A stretch of 64,000 bases of DNA from Mesorhizobium neociceri (GTDB lineage: Bacteria; Pseudomonadota; Alphaproteobacteria; Rhizobiales; Rhizobiaceae): positions 124,001 through 188,000 of the forward strand of contig NZ_JACDTY010000011.1 of the NCBI RefSeq assembly GCF_013520985.1, written 5' to 3'. Below are positions 24,716 through 33,237 of the stretch, one piece after another. Numbering within the stretch: the first letter of the stretch is position 1; every line of letters begins with the position of its first letter. A model generated the notes under the pieces. The model worked only from the letters and a program-made list of their open reading frames with translations, was not told the DNA's origin and made no database searches. Position numbers and translations under genes: made by a program.

Positions 24716-24862
24716 CCTTCTCCCCCTGTGGGAGAAGGTGGATCGGCGCGATAGCGCCGAGACGGATGAGGGGTGTTCCAGCGGAGTGAGACGTTGGTGT
24801 CTTCTGGAACACCCCTCATCCGTCGCCTTCGGCGACACCTTCCCCCACAAGGGGGGAAGGGG
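24716..24862. repeat. Palindromic intergenic repeat, family B, copy 4
   Basis: A complete element between mbfA and the ABM gene. The central part is inverted relative to copy 1 (GTTCCAGCGGAGTGAGACGT is here in the left arm), showing that modules are exchanged between copies. It lies between converging genes, where its long stem could also end transcription on both sides. Confidence 0.8.
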
Positions 24863-24867
24863 GAGCC

Positions 24868-25212
24868 TCATCCATTCACCGCCCTGCTATCCGCCGGCGC
24901 TCCATCCCGCTCCGTCAGCCCATAGTCCCGCACCACATGCGCAATCCTTAACCGGTAGCCGGCAAAGATTCCGCCGCGGCCGGCCTTTTGCGCTTGCCGG
25001 TGCTCCTCGGTGTTGCGCCAGGCCTTGACCGCTTCCTCGTCGCGCCAGAAGGACAGCGACAGGACGCGGTTGGGGTCGACTAGGCTCTGAAACCGCTCGA
25101 TCGAGATGAAACCGTCTATGCCGTCGAGCAGCGGCCGCAGCTCCGCAGCGATGCCCAGATACGCATCGCGCTTTCCCGGCGCCGGCTCGACCTCGAAGAT
25201 GACAGCGATCAT
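24868..25212 (-). CDS. Antibiotic biosynthesis monooxygenase (ABM) domain protein
   Basis: A 114-aa protein consisting of one ABM/dimeric alpha-beta barrel domain: 'VIFEVEPAPGKRDAYLGIAA' at the start, 'DGFISIERFQSLVDPNRVLS' in the middle and 'SFWRDEEAVKAWRNTEEHRQ' with the conserved W-H helix. Members act as cofactor-free monooxygenases or as haem or small-aromatic binding proteins. Its ATG overlaps the stop of the NIPSNAP gene (ATGA), so the two dimeric-barrel proteins are made together. Confidence 0.85.
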   Translation of the reverse strand: MIAVIFEVEPAPGKRDAYLGIAAELRPLLDGIDGFISIERFQSLVDPNRVLSLSFWRDEEAVKAWRNTEEHRQAQKAGRGGIFAGYRLRIAHVVRDYGLTERDGAPADSRAVNG

Positions 25213-25565
25213 GCTTCCTCCTTGACCGCGGTCTGGAACAGCTGTAGCGGTCCATGCGGCCCCGACACCAGCTTCAGGAAGATGCGGTCTTCTTTCAAGA
25301 TGAACTTTTCCCGGCGGGCGAATTCGTAGTTCGCCTTGCCGGCGGAATCGGCGGCGAGCCGGGCGCGGTAGGCTTCGTAGGCGGCCAGGCTGTCGATGTT
25401 GTAGGCGGCGTAAGCGGTGGTGGCCGAGCCCTCATGCGGTGCGTAGTAGCCGATCAGATCGGCGCCGCAGCGCGGGATGGCCTGACCCCAGGCCTTGGCA
25501 TATTGCTCGAACGCCGCCTTGCCGAACGGGTCGATCTCATAGCGGATGAAGCAGGTGATGGTCAT
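25209..25565 (-). CDS. NIPSNAP family protein
   Basis: A 118-aa dimeric alpha-beta barrel protein of the NIPSNAP family ('TCFIRYEIDPFGKAAFEQYA', 'LIGYYAPHEGSATTAYAAYN' and 'SLAAYEAYRARLAADS'). AGGAGATCACC precedes ATG 25565, an excellent ribosome site. It is coupled to the ABM gene by an ATGA overlap. Both belong to the same structural superfamily, suggesting joint action on a reactive small molecule. Its promoter side faces the DUF1127 gene and then the divergent ArsR-like regulator, a plausible controller. Confidence 0.8.
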   Translation of the reverse strand: MTITCFIRYEIDPFGKAAFEQYAKAWGQAIPRCGADLIGYYAPHEGSATTAYAAYNIDSLAAYEAYRARLAADSAGKANYEFARREKFILKEDRIFLKLVSGPHGPLQLFQTAVKEEA

Positions 25566-25651
25566 GGTGATCTCCTTGGGTTTCTGCATCAATGGTTCGA
25601 GCGGCGTCGAAACGTTGTGCCGCCGGGTCTGCTAGGCAAAGGCGCCGGCGG

Positions 25652-25855
25652 TCAGGCCTGCCAGAACGATTTTGCGCATTCGCGGCGCACATCCTCACGG
25701 CTCAGGCCAATGTCGCGCAGCAGATGATCGTCGACCTCGGCGAGGTCGAGCCGCTGCAGATGGCGGTCATACCAGCGGGCGAGCAGCCGCCGATGCAGCC
25801 AGGTGACGAACGGGAACGGCTGGCGGCCGGCGAGTGGGGCGGAAGCGGTTGGCAT
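25652..25855 (-). CDS. DUF1127 small basic protein
   Basis: A 67-aa protein starting at ATG 25855 (AAGGAG upstream). The C-terminal half is the DUF1127 signature: 'RLDLAEVDDHLLRDIGLSRE' followed by 'DVRREC'. Related small Arg-rich rhizobial proteins influence RNA metabolism, phosphate and polysaccharide regulation. It is the gene nearest the divergent ArsR-like regulator and may be the first gene of the unit that continues with NIPSNAP and ABM, 87 bases downstream. Confidence 0.85.
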   Translation of the reverse strand: MPTASAPLAGRQPFPFVTWLHRRLLARWYDRHLQRLDLAEVDDHLLRDIGLSREDVRRECAKSFWQA

Positions 25856-25882
25856 CGGCGTTCTCCTTGATCTCGCCTGACA

Positions 25883-25893
25883 ATAATGATTAT
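25883..25893. promoter_or_regulatory. Candidate operator ATAATGATTAT
   Basis: A perfect palindrome (ATAAT-G-ATTAT) in the 69-base gap between divergent starts at 25855 and 25925. It is AT-rich against a GC-rich background and of the size bound by ArsR-type dimers. It could serve both promoters. Confidence 0.4.
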
Positions 25894-25924
25894 CTGACAA
25901 GAATGCTTCGATGGAGACCTAACT

Positions 25925-26599
25925 ATGCGTGAAGGACCCGACATTGCCCGCATCGCCAGCCTGGTCGGCGATCCGGCGCGGGCAAACATGCTCAATGCGC
26001 TGATGGGCGGCACAGCTTTGACGGCGAGCGAACTGGCGCTGGAGGCCGGCGTGTCGCTGCCGACGGCGTCGTCGCATCTGTCGAAATTGATGGAGGGCGG
26101 GCTGCTGACCTTGGCCAGCCAGGGCCGGCATCGCTATTACGGCCTCGCCGGGCCGCAGGTGGCGGGGATGATCGAGGCGATCACCGGCGTGGCCGAAGCG
26201 GTCGGCCCCAAGCGGGTGCGGCCGGGTCCGCGCGACGGCGCCATGCGCGTGGCCCGCGTCTGCTACGACCACCTCGCCGGCGAGCAGGCGGTGGCGATGC
26301 TGGACCGGCTCGTCGCGCGCGACATCCTTTTGCGCAACGAGAACGAGATCAGGCTGGGGCCGTCGGCGACCTCGCATTTTTCGGCCATCGGCATCGATGT
26401 CGACGCCAAGCCGCGCCGCCCGGTCTGCCGCGCCTGCCTCGACTGGAGCGTACGCCGCTCGCACCTTGCGGGAACGCTGGGCGCGGCGATCCTGGACAAG
26501 ATCCTGGCGGAGAAATGGGCAAGGCGCGAGAAGGATAGTCGCGCGGTGGTGTTTTCACCGCCGGGGAAACAGGCGTTTGAGCGGGTGTTTTTGATGTAG
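25925..26599 (+). CDS. ArsR-family winged-helix regulator with extended C-terminal domain
   Basis: A 224-aa regulator. The N-terminal 90 residues are an ArsR-type wing-helix ('DPARANMLNALMGGTALTAS', 'LALEAGVSLPTASSHLSKLM' and wing 'SQGRHRYYGLAG'). The C-terminal half is longer than in metal-sensing ArsR proteins and contains the pair 'RPVCRACLDW', a possible redox or thiol-reactive sensor. GGAG precedes ATG 25925. It is divergent from the DUF1127/NIPSNAP/ABM genes, which are its probable targets. Confidence 0.85.
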   Translation: MREGPDIARIASLVGDPARANMLNALMGGTALTASELALEAGVSLPTASSHLSKLMEGGLLTLASQGRHRYYGLAGPQVAGMIEAITGVAEAVGPKRVRPGPRDGAMRVARVCYDHLAGEQAVAMLDRLVARDILLRNENEIRLGPSATSHFSAIGIDVDAKPRRPVCRACLDWSVRRSHLAGTLGAAILDKILAEKWARREKDSRAVVFSPPGKQAFERVFLM

Positions 26600-26637
26600 T
26601 TGCCGGGGGGACGATCTCGCTGCGTCGGCGGGACAGC

Positions 26638-26794
26638 ACCCCCCCTCTGCCCTGCCGGGCATCTCCCCCTCAAGGGGGGAGATTAGCAGCTTCGTGGTAT
26701 CGGCCGTCTCGCAGCGTCAGTGATTAGCGAAAGCCGAGGTGACATCCAATCTCCCCCCTTGAGGGGGAGATGTCCGGCAGGACAGAGGGGGGTG
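26638..26794. repeat. Palindromic intergenic repeat, family A, copy 5
   Basis: A complete element between the ArsR-like regulator and ligD, with arms CACCCCCCCTCTGCCCTGCC... and ...GGCAGGACAGAGGGGGGTG. The inner module GATTAGCGAAAGCCGA is the reverse complement of that in copy 1, so the interior is inverted relative to that copy. Confidence 0.85.
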
Positions 26795-26830
26795 TGAAGG
26801 ATCGCTACGTTCGTGAACGTCCGGGCTGGC

Positions 26831-29344
26831 TTACCCCCGCTTCAGCACCTTCGCCTGCTTGAAGAAATCCACCCACGGATCGGCCTTCTCCAATTGCTTC
26901 AACGTCGTCTTGCCACCGATCGGGAAGGAATTCGGCGCCAATCCCGTCTCGATCTCCGCCCACGTCACCGGGATCGACACCGTCGCCCCCTTCTTGGCGC
27001 GGGAAGAATAGGGCGCGACCGTCGTCGAGCCCCTGCCGTTGCGCAGATAGTCGACGAAGATTTTGCCGGTGCGCGCCTTCTTGGACAGCGTTGCCGTATA
27101 GCGGTCGGGCGCGGCCTGCTCCAGCGCCTTGGCGAAATCATGGGTGAACGTCTTGACCGCCTCCCAATCCGCCGAGGGTTTCAGCGGCACCAGCACGTGG
27201 TAGCCCTTGCCGCCCGACGGCTTGACGAAGTTCGGTAGCGACAATTCATCGAGCTTGCCTCTGATGTCGAGCGCCGCCCCGCGCACTGCCTTGACGTCGA
27301 CGCCCTCGTCGGGATCGAGATCGAAGATGATCTGGTCCGGCTTTTCCAGTTCGTCGGTCTTGCAGCCCCAGATGTGAACCTCGACCACGCCATACTGGAC
27401 CAGAGCGGCGATGCCGTCGAAATCCCGGATGAACAGGATTTCCTCGCCATCGGTCGGATCCTTCATGCGGGCGATCTTGTCGCTCATGCCGGCCGAGGCG
27501 TGTTTCTGGAAAAAGCGCGGTCCGCCAATGCCGTCCGGCGCCCTGACCAGGCTGAGCGGCCGGTTGACGACAAACGGCTCCATGCGCGGCCAGACCAGCG
27601 CGTAGTGCTCGAGCAAGGCCTGCTTCGATATCTTTTCGTCGGGCCACAGCAGCTTTTCGGGATGGGAGAGTTTCACGCTGGTGGTCATTGCCCCGGCTTT
27701 GGTCCCGGCAGCCTTGCCGGCGCTGCTTGCCGCCGGCTTTGCCTTGCTGTCGGCCTTCGATGGCTTTTCCTGCACGACTTCCTCCGCCGGCTTGTCCTCG
27801 CGCAGTCCCTGGAACGACGCATGGCGTATTATACGATCCGACGTCCAGCTGCGGAACTCCACTTCGCCGACAAGTTCGGGCTTGACCCAGACCAGGCCCT
27901 TGCCCTTCGGCACGGCGGCCGCGAAGGGCGAGGATTTGGCCTTCAGCGCATCGAGCTTTTTCTTCAGATCGGTGGCCCCCTTGACCGAAAAACCGGTGCC
28001 GACACGGCCGGCATAGTGGAGCTTGCCGCCTTCATGGTAGCCGACCAGCAGCGAACGCAACCCGCGCCCGGTCTTTTCCGATGGCAGATAGCCGCCGATG
28101 ACAAACTCCTGGCACGCCGTGCATTTCGACTTCACCCAGCTCGGACCACGGCCGCCGCGATAGGGTGCATCGGCGCGCTTGGAGACGATGCCTTCCAATC
28201 CCATACGACAGGCATGCTGCAGCATGATCTTGCCGGGCTCGGCGAAATGATCGCTGAAGCGGACGGCGGCATTTTCGGCCGTCTCGCCAAGAAGCTCCTG
28301 CAGAGCCTGCTTGCGCTCGACCAGCGGTTCGCGGCGCAGATCCTTGCCGTCGAGCCGCATCAGGTCGAAGACGTAGTAGGTGAAGCGGTTGGTGCGATTG
28401 GCGGACAGATCCTGCTGCAGCAACGCGAAGGAAGAAACGCCGCTGTCGGCCAGCACGACGATCTCGCCATCGATGATGGCGTCGCTGCATTTCAGCTGGG
28501 CGAGTTCCGCAACGATCTCAGGGCCGAATTTCTCTGTCCAGTCGAGGCCGGTGCGGGTCAGCAGCCGCACCTCGGTGCCGGCGATTTGCGCCTGCATGCG
28601 GTAGCCGTCGAACTTGACTTCGTGCAGCCAATCCTTTCCCGGCGGCGCCTCGCGTTCCAGCGTCGCCAGCTGCGGCTCGATGAAATCGAGACGCTTGCCG
28701 CGCGCCGCTTTCGCTTTGCCAGCGGTGGCCGGCTTGTTGGAGTGCCAGACTTTCGGCTTCTTGCCGTCGGCGGTCTTGCCTTCCGCGACCTGCTCGATGG
28801 TCAGGCCCGATTTCACCGATTTCGGCGCGTCCTTCAGAATGTCCTCGCCGGGACGGGCGGCGGCATCGCCGGATTTGATCAGCAGCCAGTTGTCGCGCTT
28901 TTCTCCCGCGCGCGGTTTCAGCCGCACCAGATGCCACAGGCCGTTTAGTTTCTTGCCTTTGAGCTCGAAGGAGATGTGGCCTTTCTTCATCGCCTTGGCG
29001 GGGTCGATCTCGGGCGTCCACGTGCCTTCGTCCCAGACGATGACGGTGCCGCCGCCATACTCGCCCTTGGGGATGGTGCCTTCGAAGGGTGCATAGTCGA
29101 TCGGGTGGTCCTCGACATGCACGGCCAGCCGCTTTTCGTGCGGATCGAGGCTTGGGCCGCGCGTCACCGCCCAGCTCCACAAGACGCCGTCATGCTCAAG
29201 GCGGAAGTCGTAGTGCAGCCTGGTCGCGTCGTGCTTCTGGACGACGAAGATGCCACCGGCGTGCTTGCCGCGCGTGACCTTGCCGGCAGGCTCGGCGGTT
29301 TTCTTGAAATCGCGCTTGGAGTGATATTGTTCGAGGCTGGCCAT
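26831..29344 (-). CDS. ligD: Multifunctional DNA ligase D (NHEJ)
   Basis: An 837-aa three-domain enzyme. Residues 1-170 are the 3'-phosphoesterase module ('HDATRLHYDFRLEHDG', 'HVEDHPIDY'). Residues of about 225-530 are the ATP-dependent ligase with the nucleotidyl lysine in 'HEVKFDGYR' (about 244). Residues of about 570-837 are the LigD-type primase/polymerase ('NRPLSLVRAPDG', 'FDLDPDEGVDVKAVR', 'PSGGKGYHVLVPL'). A Lys/Ala-rich linker joins ligase and polymerase. It seals double-strand breaks with Ku. It starts 12 bases after the ku stop on the same strand. Confidence 0.98.
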   Translation of the reverse strand: MASLEQYHSKRDFKKTAEPAGKVTRGKHAGGIFVVQKHDATRLHYDFRLEHDGVLWSWAVTRGPSLDPHEKRLAVHVEDHPIDYAPFEGTIPKGEYGGGTVIVWDEGTWTPEIDPAKAMKKGHISFELKGKKLNGLWHLVRLKPRAGEKRDNWLLIKSGDAAARPGEDILKDAPKSVKSGLTIEQVAEGKTADGKKPKVWHSNKPATAGKAKAARGKRLDFIEPQLATLEREAPPGKDWLHEVKFDGYRMQAQIAGTEVRLLTRTGLDWTEKFGPEIVAELAQLKCSDAIIDGEIVVLADSGVSSFALLQQDLSANRTNRFTYYVFDLMRLDGKDLRREPLVERKQALQELLGETAENAAVRFSDHFAEPGKIMLQHACRMGLEGIVSKRADAPYRGGRGPSWVKSKCTACQEFVIGGYLPSEKTGRGLRSLLVGYHEGGKLHYAGRVGTGFSVKGATDLKKKLDALKAKSSPFAAAVPKGKGLVWVKPELVGEVEFRSWTSDRIIRHASFQGLREDKPAEEVVQEKPSKADSKAKPAASSAGKAAGTKAGAMTTSVKLSHPEKLLWPDEKISKQALLEHYALVWPRMEPFVVNRPLSLVRAPDGIGGPRFFQKHASAGMSDKIARMKDPTDGEEILFIRDFDGIAALVQYGVVEVHIWGCKTDELEKPDQIIFDLDPDEGVDVKAVRGAALDIRGKLDELSLPNFVKPSGGKGYHVLVPLKPSADWEAVKTFTHDFAKALEQAAPDRYTATLSKKARTGKIFVDYLRNGRGSTTVAPYSSRAKKGATVSIPVTWAEIETGLAPNSFPIGGKTTLKQLEKADPWVDFFKQAKVLKRG

Positions 29345-29356
29345 GGACGCCGTCCC

Positions 29357-30223
29357 TCACGCCGATTTGCGCTTGGGCGCGGCAGCTTTCGCCTTGGCGC
29401 GTTTGGCCGCCGGCCTGGCCTTGCTGGCCGCGCCTTTCGCCGCGCCGCCATCCGACAGGCTCTTCTTCAGCGCGTCGAACAGATTGACCACGTTGGACGG
29501 CTTGGGTGCGGCCTGTGGCTTCGGCGCCTTCTTGCCGGCCTTCTTGGCGCGGATCAGTTCGAGCAGCGCGTCCTCATACTTGTCCTCGAATTTCGACGGA
29601 TCGAACTTGGCCTTCTTCTTGTCGATGATGAGTTCGGCCAGATCGGTCATTTCCTGGTCGGTCTTCACCGCCTTGATCTCACCGAAGACGGTCTCCGGCT
29701 GGCGCACCGTGTTGTCATAGCGCAAAGTTGTCAGCACCATGCCCTTGCCGAGCGGCTCGATGACCACCGGACGTTCTCTGGCGTAGAGCACGATCCGCGC
29801 CAGCCCGGCCATCTTCTTGCCAGCCATGGCGTCGCGGATGACGGCAAAGGCTTCCTCCGACACCTTGTCGGCCGGCGCGACATAATAGGGCGTGTCGAGA
29901 TAGATCTGCTGGATCGAGGCTTTGTCGACGAAGCCGTCCAGCGCCATGGTGTGCGACGACTCGATCTGCACCGCGGCGATCTCGTCTTCCTCGATATGGA
30001 CGAAATCGCCGTCGTCCAGTTCATAGCCTTTGATCTCGTTGCCTTCGTCGAGCGGCTTGCCGGTTTCGGCATCGACATAGATGCGCTTGACCGTGTTGCC
30101 GGTCTTGCGGTTCAGCACCCGGAACGAGACCTTTTCGGTGTGGGTGACGACGTTCGTCAATTCCACGGCGCAGGTGACCAGCGACAGTTTCAGATAGCCC
30201 TTCCAAGCGGGGCGAGGTGCCAT
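29357..30223 (-). CDS. ku: Ku protein, DNA double-strand break end-binding
   Basis: A 288-aa bacterial Ku: 'RPAWKGYLKLSLVTCAVELT' at the start, the central beta-barrel 'SSHTMALDGFVDKASIQQIY', and the conserved 'LLELIRAKKAGKKAP' just before a Lys/Ala-rich tail. It forms a homodimeric ring on DNA ends and recruits LigD, whose gene is 12 bases downstream. The long basic tail (about 225-288) is typical of rhizobial Ku and binds DNA. The upstream gap of 353 bases holds its promoter. Confidence 0.97.
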   Translation of the reverse strand: MAPRPAWKGYLKLSLVTCAVELTNVVTHTEKVSFRVLNRKTGNTVKRIYVDAETGKPLDEGNEIKGYELDDGDFVHIEEDEIAAVQIESSHTMALDGFVDKASIQQIYLDTPYYVAPADKVSEEAFAVIRDAMAGKKMAGLARIVLYARERPVVIEPLGKGMVLTTLRYDNTVRQPETVFGEIKAVKTDQEMTDLAELIIDKKKAKFDPSKFEDKYEDALLELIRAKKAGKKAPKPQAAPKPSNVVNLFDALKKSLSDGGAAKGAASKARPAAKRAKAKAAAPKRKSA

Positions 30224-30576
30224 GGCAAAACTCCTGCGCGATGCGATTCAAGCGAGAACGGGCCAAGCCCGTTCCGGTTCCGGGCGCTGCTAAGGGCTTT
30301 TCAGCCGTGCGCACGGAAATTTCGCAGGGCTCGCCGAAATTGAAACAGAACCGCGCCCAAGCGACATCCAGACGAAACATATGTGATGCAAAAGTCACAA
30401 TGCCGGAAATGGCGACGAGCCACACCGAAAGACCCCGACAAAGCCGCATTCCGGCCATGAAGCATGGGGTTTTCGACCAAAGATTAACATCGTGTTCACC
30501 GACTATTCACGCCTCGACGCTATGATCCCCGCAATCGGACGGGACATCCGAAAATCGGGACAGGGACTTAAGTAAA
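30224..30576. other. Intergenic region upstream of ku and of a 46-aa ORF
   Basis: This 353-base stretch holds no gene I can support. It must contain the ku promoter. On the plus strand TTAA-N7-TTCA (30484-30498) is a weak match to the alphaproteobacterial CtrA site, about 80 bases before the small ORF at 30577. No repeat of the abundant families is present. Confidence 0.5.
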
Positions 30577-30717
30577 ATGAAATTCTGGGGCCACATCGCC
30601 GGCTACGCCGCCGCCATCCGCGAGTTCATCGCGCCGACCTATCGGCCGGAGCGCTACTACATGCGCGGCCCAGGCCCGGCCTGCGCCCGTCGTGGCAGTT
30701 CGCTCGGCGCGCATTGA
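30577..30717 (+). CDS. Small hypothetical protein (46 aa)
   Basis: A 46-codon frame begins 'MKFWGHIAGYAAAIREFIAP' and ends in an Arg/Gly-rich tail. It follows AGGGA 10-12 bases upstream of the ATG and an AT-rich promoter-like stretch. The start and codon use look natural, but there is no homologue I recognise. A chance ORF remains possible. Confidence 0.4.
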   Translation: MKFWGHIAGYAAAIREFIAPTYRPERYYMRGPGPACARRGSSLGAH

Positions 30718-30896
30718 TCATGACGTTCGAAAGCCGTCACGACAGCCGGATCTGCAGACCGGGCGCCGACCACCGCGCAACCACCTATCGCGCCGAGCGC
30801 CCCGCGCTGGCCGCGAGAAGCCGTGCGACAACGCCGCGGCTTTGATCCCGCTGCCGGCAGGCTTAGTGTCGCCTGACATGAGCCGCCGGATGTCCC

Positions 30897-31322
30897 GTGA
30901 CTTCTTCTCCTGAACCCTTCGATGCCAGCCAACCGTTGATCGTTTTCGATGGCGTCTGCGTGCTGTGCTCGGGCTTCGTGCGCACGGTGGTCAGGCTCGA
31001 CCGCAAAAACGGCTTCCGCTTCGCCACCGCGCAGTTGCCTTTCGGCGAGGCGCTGTTCCACAAATACGAACTGCGCACCGACAGTTACGAGATCAATCTG
31101 GTCCTCATCGGTGCCGCGCCCTTCATGCGGCTGGACAGTTTCATTGCCGTGATGGCCGAGCTCGGCTGGCCATGGCGGGCGGCGAAAGCCCTGCTGCTCA
31201 TACCGCGCCCTTTGCGCGACTGGCTCTACGAACGCATCGCCAAAAACCGCTACGCCATCTTTGGCAGCAAGGACAGTTGCGAGATCCCGTCCGCAGCGAT
31301 GCGTGCGCGGATGATTGGCTAA
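30897..31322 (+). CDS. DCC-family (DUF393) thiol oxidoreductase-like protein
   Basis: A 141-aa protein with a GTG start. It carries the family signature D-x3-C-x2-C in 'VFDGVCVLCSGFV' (about 17-29) followed by 'RTVVRLDRKNGFRFA' and, towards the end, 'PRPLRDWLYERIAKNRY' and the 'C-E-I-P' ending. The family has a thioredoxin-like fold and is predicted to act in disulfide exchange. It is followed after 60 bases by the DUF4166 protein gene; the two are frequent neighbours in rhizobia as far as I recall. Confidence 0.88.
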   Translation: MTSSPEPFDASQPLIVFDGVCVLCSGFVRTVVRLDRKNGFRFATAQLPFGEALFHKYELRTDSYEINLVLIGAAPFMRLDSFIAVMAELGWPWRAAKALLLIPRPLRDWLYERIAKNRYAIFGSKDSCEIPSAAMRARMIG

Positions 31323-31382
31323 GCCCATGCCCAAAGGTGACCTCGGTTTTGGGAAAACGACAGGCATGGAGGCGATAGCACG

Positions 31383-33098
31383 ATGAGGCTTCTGGTCGTC
31401 GGCGGCTATGGCATTTTCGGCGGCCGCGTCGTGCACTTGCTGGGAAGCGAGCCGCGCCTGACGCTGATCGTCGCCGGACGCTCGCTGGCCAGGGCCGAAG
31501 CCTGGTGCAAAACCCGCACCGGCGCGGCGGCGAAGCTGGTGCCGGCGCGCTTCGATCGCGATGGCGACCTCGCGGCACAGCTCTGCGCACTCAAGCCCGA
31601 TTGCGTCGTCGATGCCAGCGGTCCGTTCCAGGCCTATGGCGCGGACCGCTACCGGCTGATCGAGGCCTGCATCGCGCAAGGCATCAATTATCTCGACCTC
31701 GCCGATGGGTCGGACTTCGTCGCCGGCGTCTCCGCGTATGACGACGCGGCGCGCAAGGCAGGCCTGTTCGTGCTGTCGGGCGTGTCGAGTTTCCCGGTGC
31801 TGACCGCGGCGGTCGTGCGTCGTCTCTCCGCCGACATGGCGCGGGTCGATACGATCCGCGGCGGTATCGCGCCGTCGCCCTATGCCGGCGTCGGCGAAAA
31901 CGTCATCCGCGCCATTGCCGGCTACGCCGGGCAGCCGGTCGAACTGAAGCGCGACGGCGACAAGGCGCAAGGCCATCCGCTCACCGAGCAGATGCGCTAC
32001 ACCATCGCGACGCCGGGCAAGCTGCCGCTGAAGAGCACGCTTTTTTCTCTGGTCGACGTGCCGGATTTGCGCGCGCTGGAAGAACTGTGGCCGCAGGCCA
32101 AAACCATTTGGATGGGTGCCGGGCCGGTCCCCGAAATCCTGCACCGCGCCCTGATCGGCCTTGCCTGGCTGGTGCGGATCGGACCGGTGCGGTCGCTGTT
32201 ACCGCTGGCGCCGTTGATGCACTGGGCGTCGAACCGGCTGCGCTGGGGCGAACATCGCGGCGGCATGTTCGTCGCGGTGGAAGGAACCGGCAAGGCTGGC
32301 GAACCGGTCAAACGCTCCTGGCACCTGCTGGCCGAAGGCGATGACGGGCCGCTGATTCCGGCCATGGCGGTCGAGGCGCTGGTGCGCAGGACGCTGGCCG
32401 GACAGGCGCCGGTGCCGGGCGCGCGAGCGGCGGTGCGTGACCTCGATCTCGACGACTATCAGGCACTGCTTGCCAGCAAGACGATCCATTCCGGCTTCAG
32501 GGACGACACCGCCGACGTCGAAAAGCCGCTTTATCCTGGAGTGGTCGGCGACGCCTGGCATGATCTGCCCGAAGAAATCCGCGCCATGCATGAGCGCGTG
32601 GGAACAGCCGAAGGACGCGGCAGCGTTGAGCGCGGCGCGGGAATTCTTAGCCGGCTATCTGGCTGGCTGGTTGGATTTCCTCCCGCCAGTGCCGACGTAC
32701 CGGTCCATGTCCGCTTCGATGCTGGCAAGGATGGTGAGACCTGGACGCGAACGTTCGGCGCACAGGCTTTCGCCAGCGACCAGTTCACCGGCCGAGGCCG
32801 GTCGCAGCGGCTGTTGTGCGAGCGCTTCGGTCCGCTGAGCTTCGCCATGGCCCTGGTTGCCGAAGACAACCGGTTGTCGCTGGTGCTACGCCGCTGGAGC
32901 TTTCTCGGCGTGCCGCTGCCAATGTGGCTCTGCCCGCGCTCGACCTCCTATGAGAGCGTCGAGGACGGCCGCTTCCGCTTCCATGTAGAGATTTCGCATC
33001 CGCTCACCGGCATGATCGTGCGCTATCGCGGCTGGCTGGAACCAGCCGACTCGCAAGGCTCCAGACAACCCCAGGAGTCTGTCGCGCTGGGCAATTAA
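31383..33098 (+). CDS. Saccharopine dehydrogenase-like NAD(P)-binding protein with DUF4166 domain
   Basis: A 571-aa two-domain protein. The N-terminal part has a Rossmann motif 'VVGGYGIFGGRVVHLLGSEP' and the saccharopine dehydrogenase-like 'VVDASGPFQAYGADRYRLIE'. From about residue 395 a DUF4166 domain follows ('HERVGTAEGRGSVERGAG', 'GETWTRTFGAQAFASDQF', late 'EISHPLTGMIVRYRGWLEP'). ATG 31383 has GGAGG upstream. The combination suggests an oxidoreductase of lipid-like or other small molecules, but the reaction is unknown. The upstream DCC gene is probably in the same operon. Confidence 0.85.
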   Translation: MRLLVVGGYGIFGGRVVHLLGSEPRLTLIVAGRSLARAEAWCKTRTGAAAKLVPARFDRDGDLAAQLCALKPDCVVDASGPFQAYGADRYRLIEACIAQGINYLDLADGSDFVAGVSAYDDAARKAGLFVLSGVSSFPVLTAAVVRRLSADMARVDTIRGGIAPSPYAGVGENVIRAIAGYAGQPVELKRDGDKAQGHPLTEQMRYTIATPGKLPLKSTLFSLVDVPDLRALEELWPQAKTIWMGAGPVPEILHRALIGLAWLVRIGPVRSLLPLAPLMHWASNRLRWGEHRGGMFVAVEGTGKAGEPVKRSWHLLAEGDDGPLIPAMAVEALVRRTLAGQAPVPGARAAVRDLDLDDYQALLASKTIHSGFRDDTADVEKPLYPGVVGDAWHDLPEEIRAMHERVGTAEGRGSVERGAGILSRLSGWLVGFPPASADVPVHVRFDAGKDGETWTRTFGAQAFASDQFTGRGRSQRLLCERFGPLSFAMALVAEDNRLSLVLRRWSFLGVPLPMWLCPRSTSYESVEDGRFRFHVEISHPLTGMIVRYRGWLEPADSQGSRQPQESVALGN

Positions 33099-33237
33099 CG
33101 CCATCGGCAAGCCAGCGTCCTTGCGCAATACGCCGCCAGGGACGAAGATTTTTCCAGCGCCTGTCGAAATCGGGTGAGGCCGCGCGACATACGTTCGGCC
33201 CGCAACGATGCGGCCCTGAAAAACACGGGAGATAACC

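Noticed and set aside
27374-28948. 524-codon frame on the plus strand
   Set aside because: Antisense to ligD, whose three domains are complete; no recognisable motif in the antisense product.
30484-30498. CtrA-binding site (TTAA-N7-TTAA type)
   Set aside because: Only one half-site is exact and the other is TTCA; such matches are common by chance.
30720-30845. 41-codon frame following the 46-aa ORF
   Set aside because: Arg/Ala-rich composition typical of chance frames and no ribosome site.
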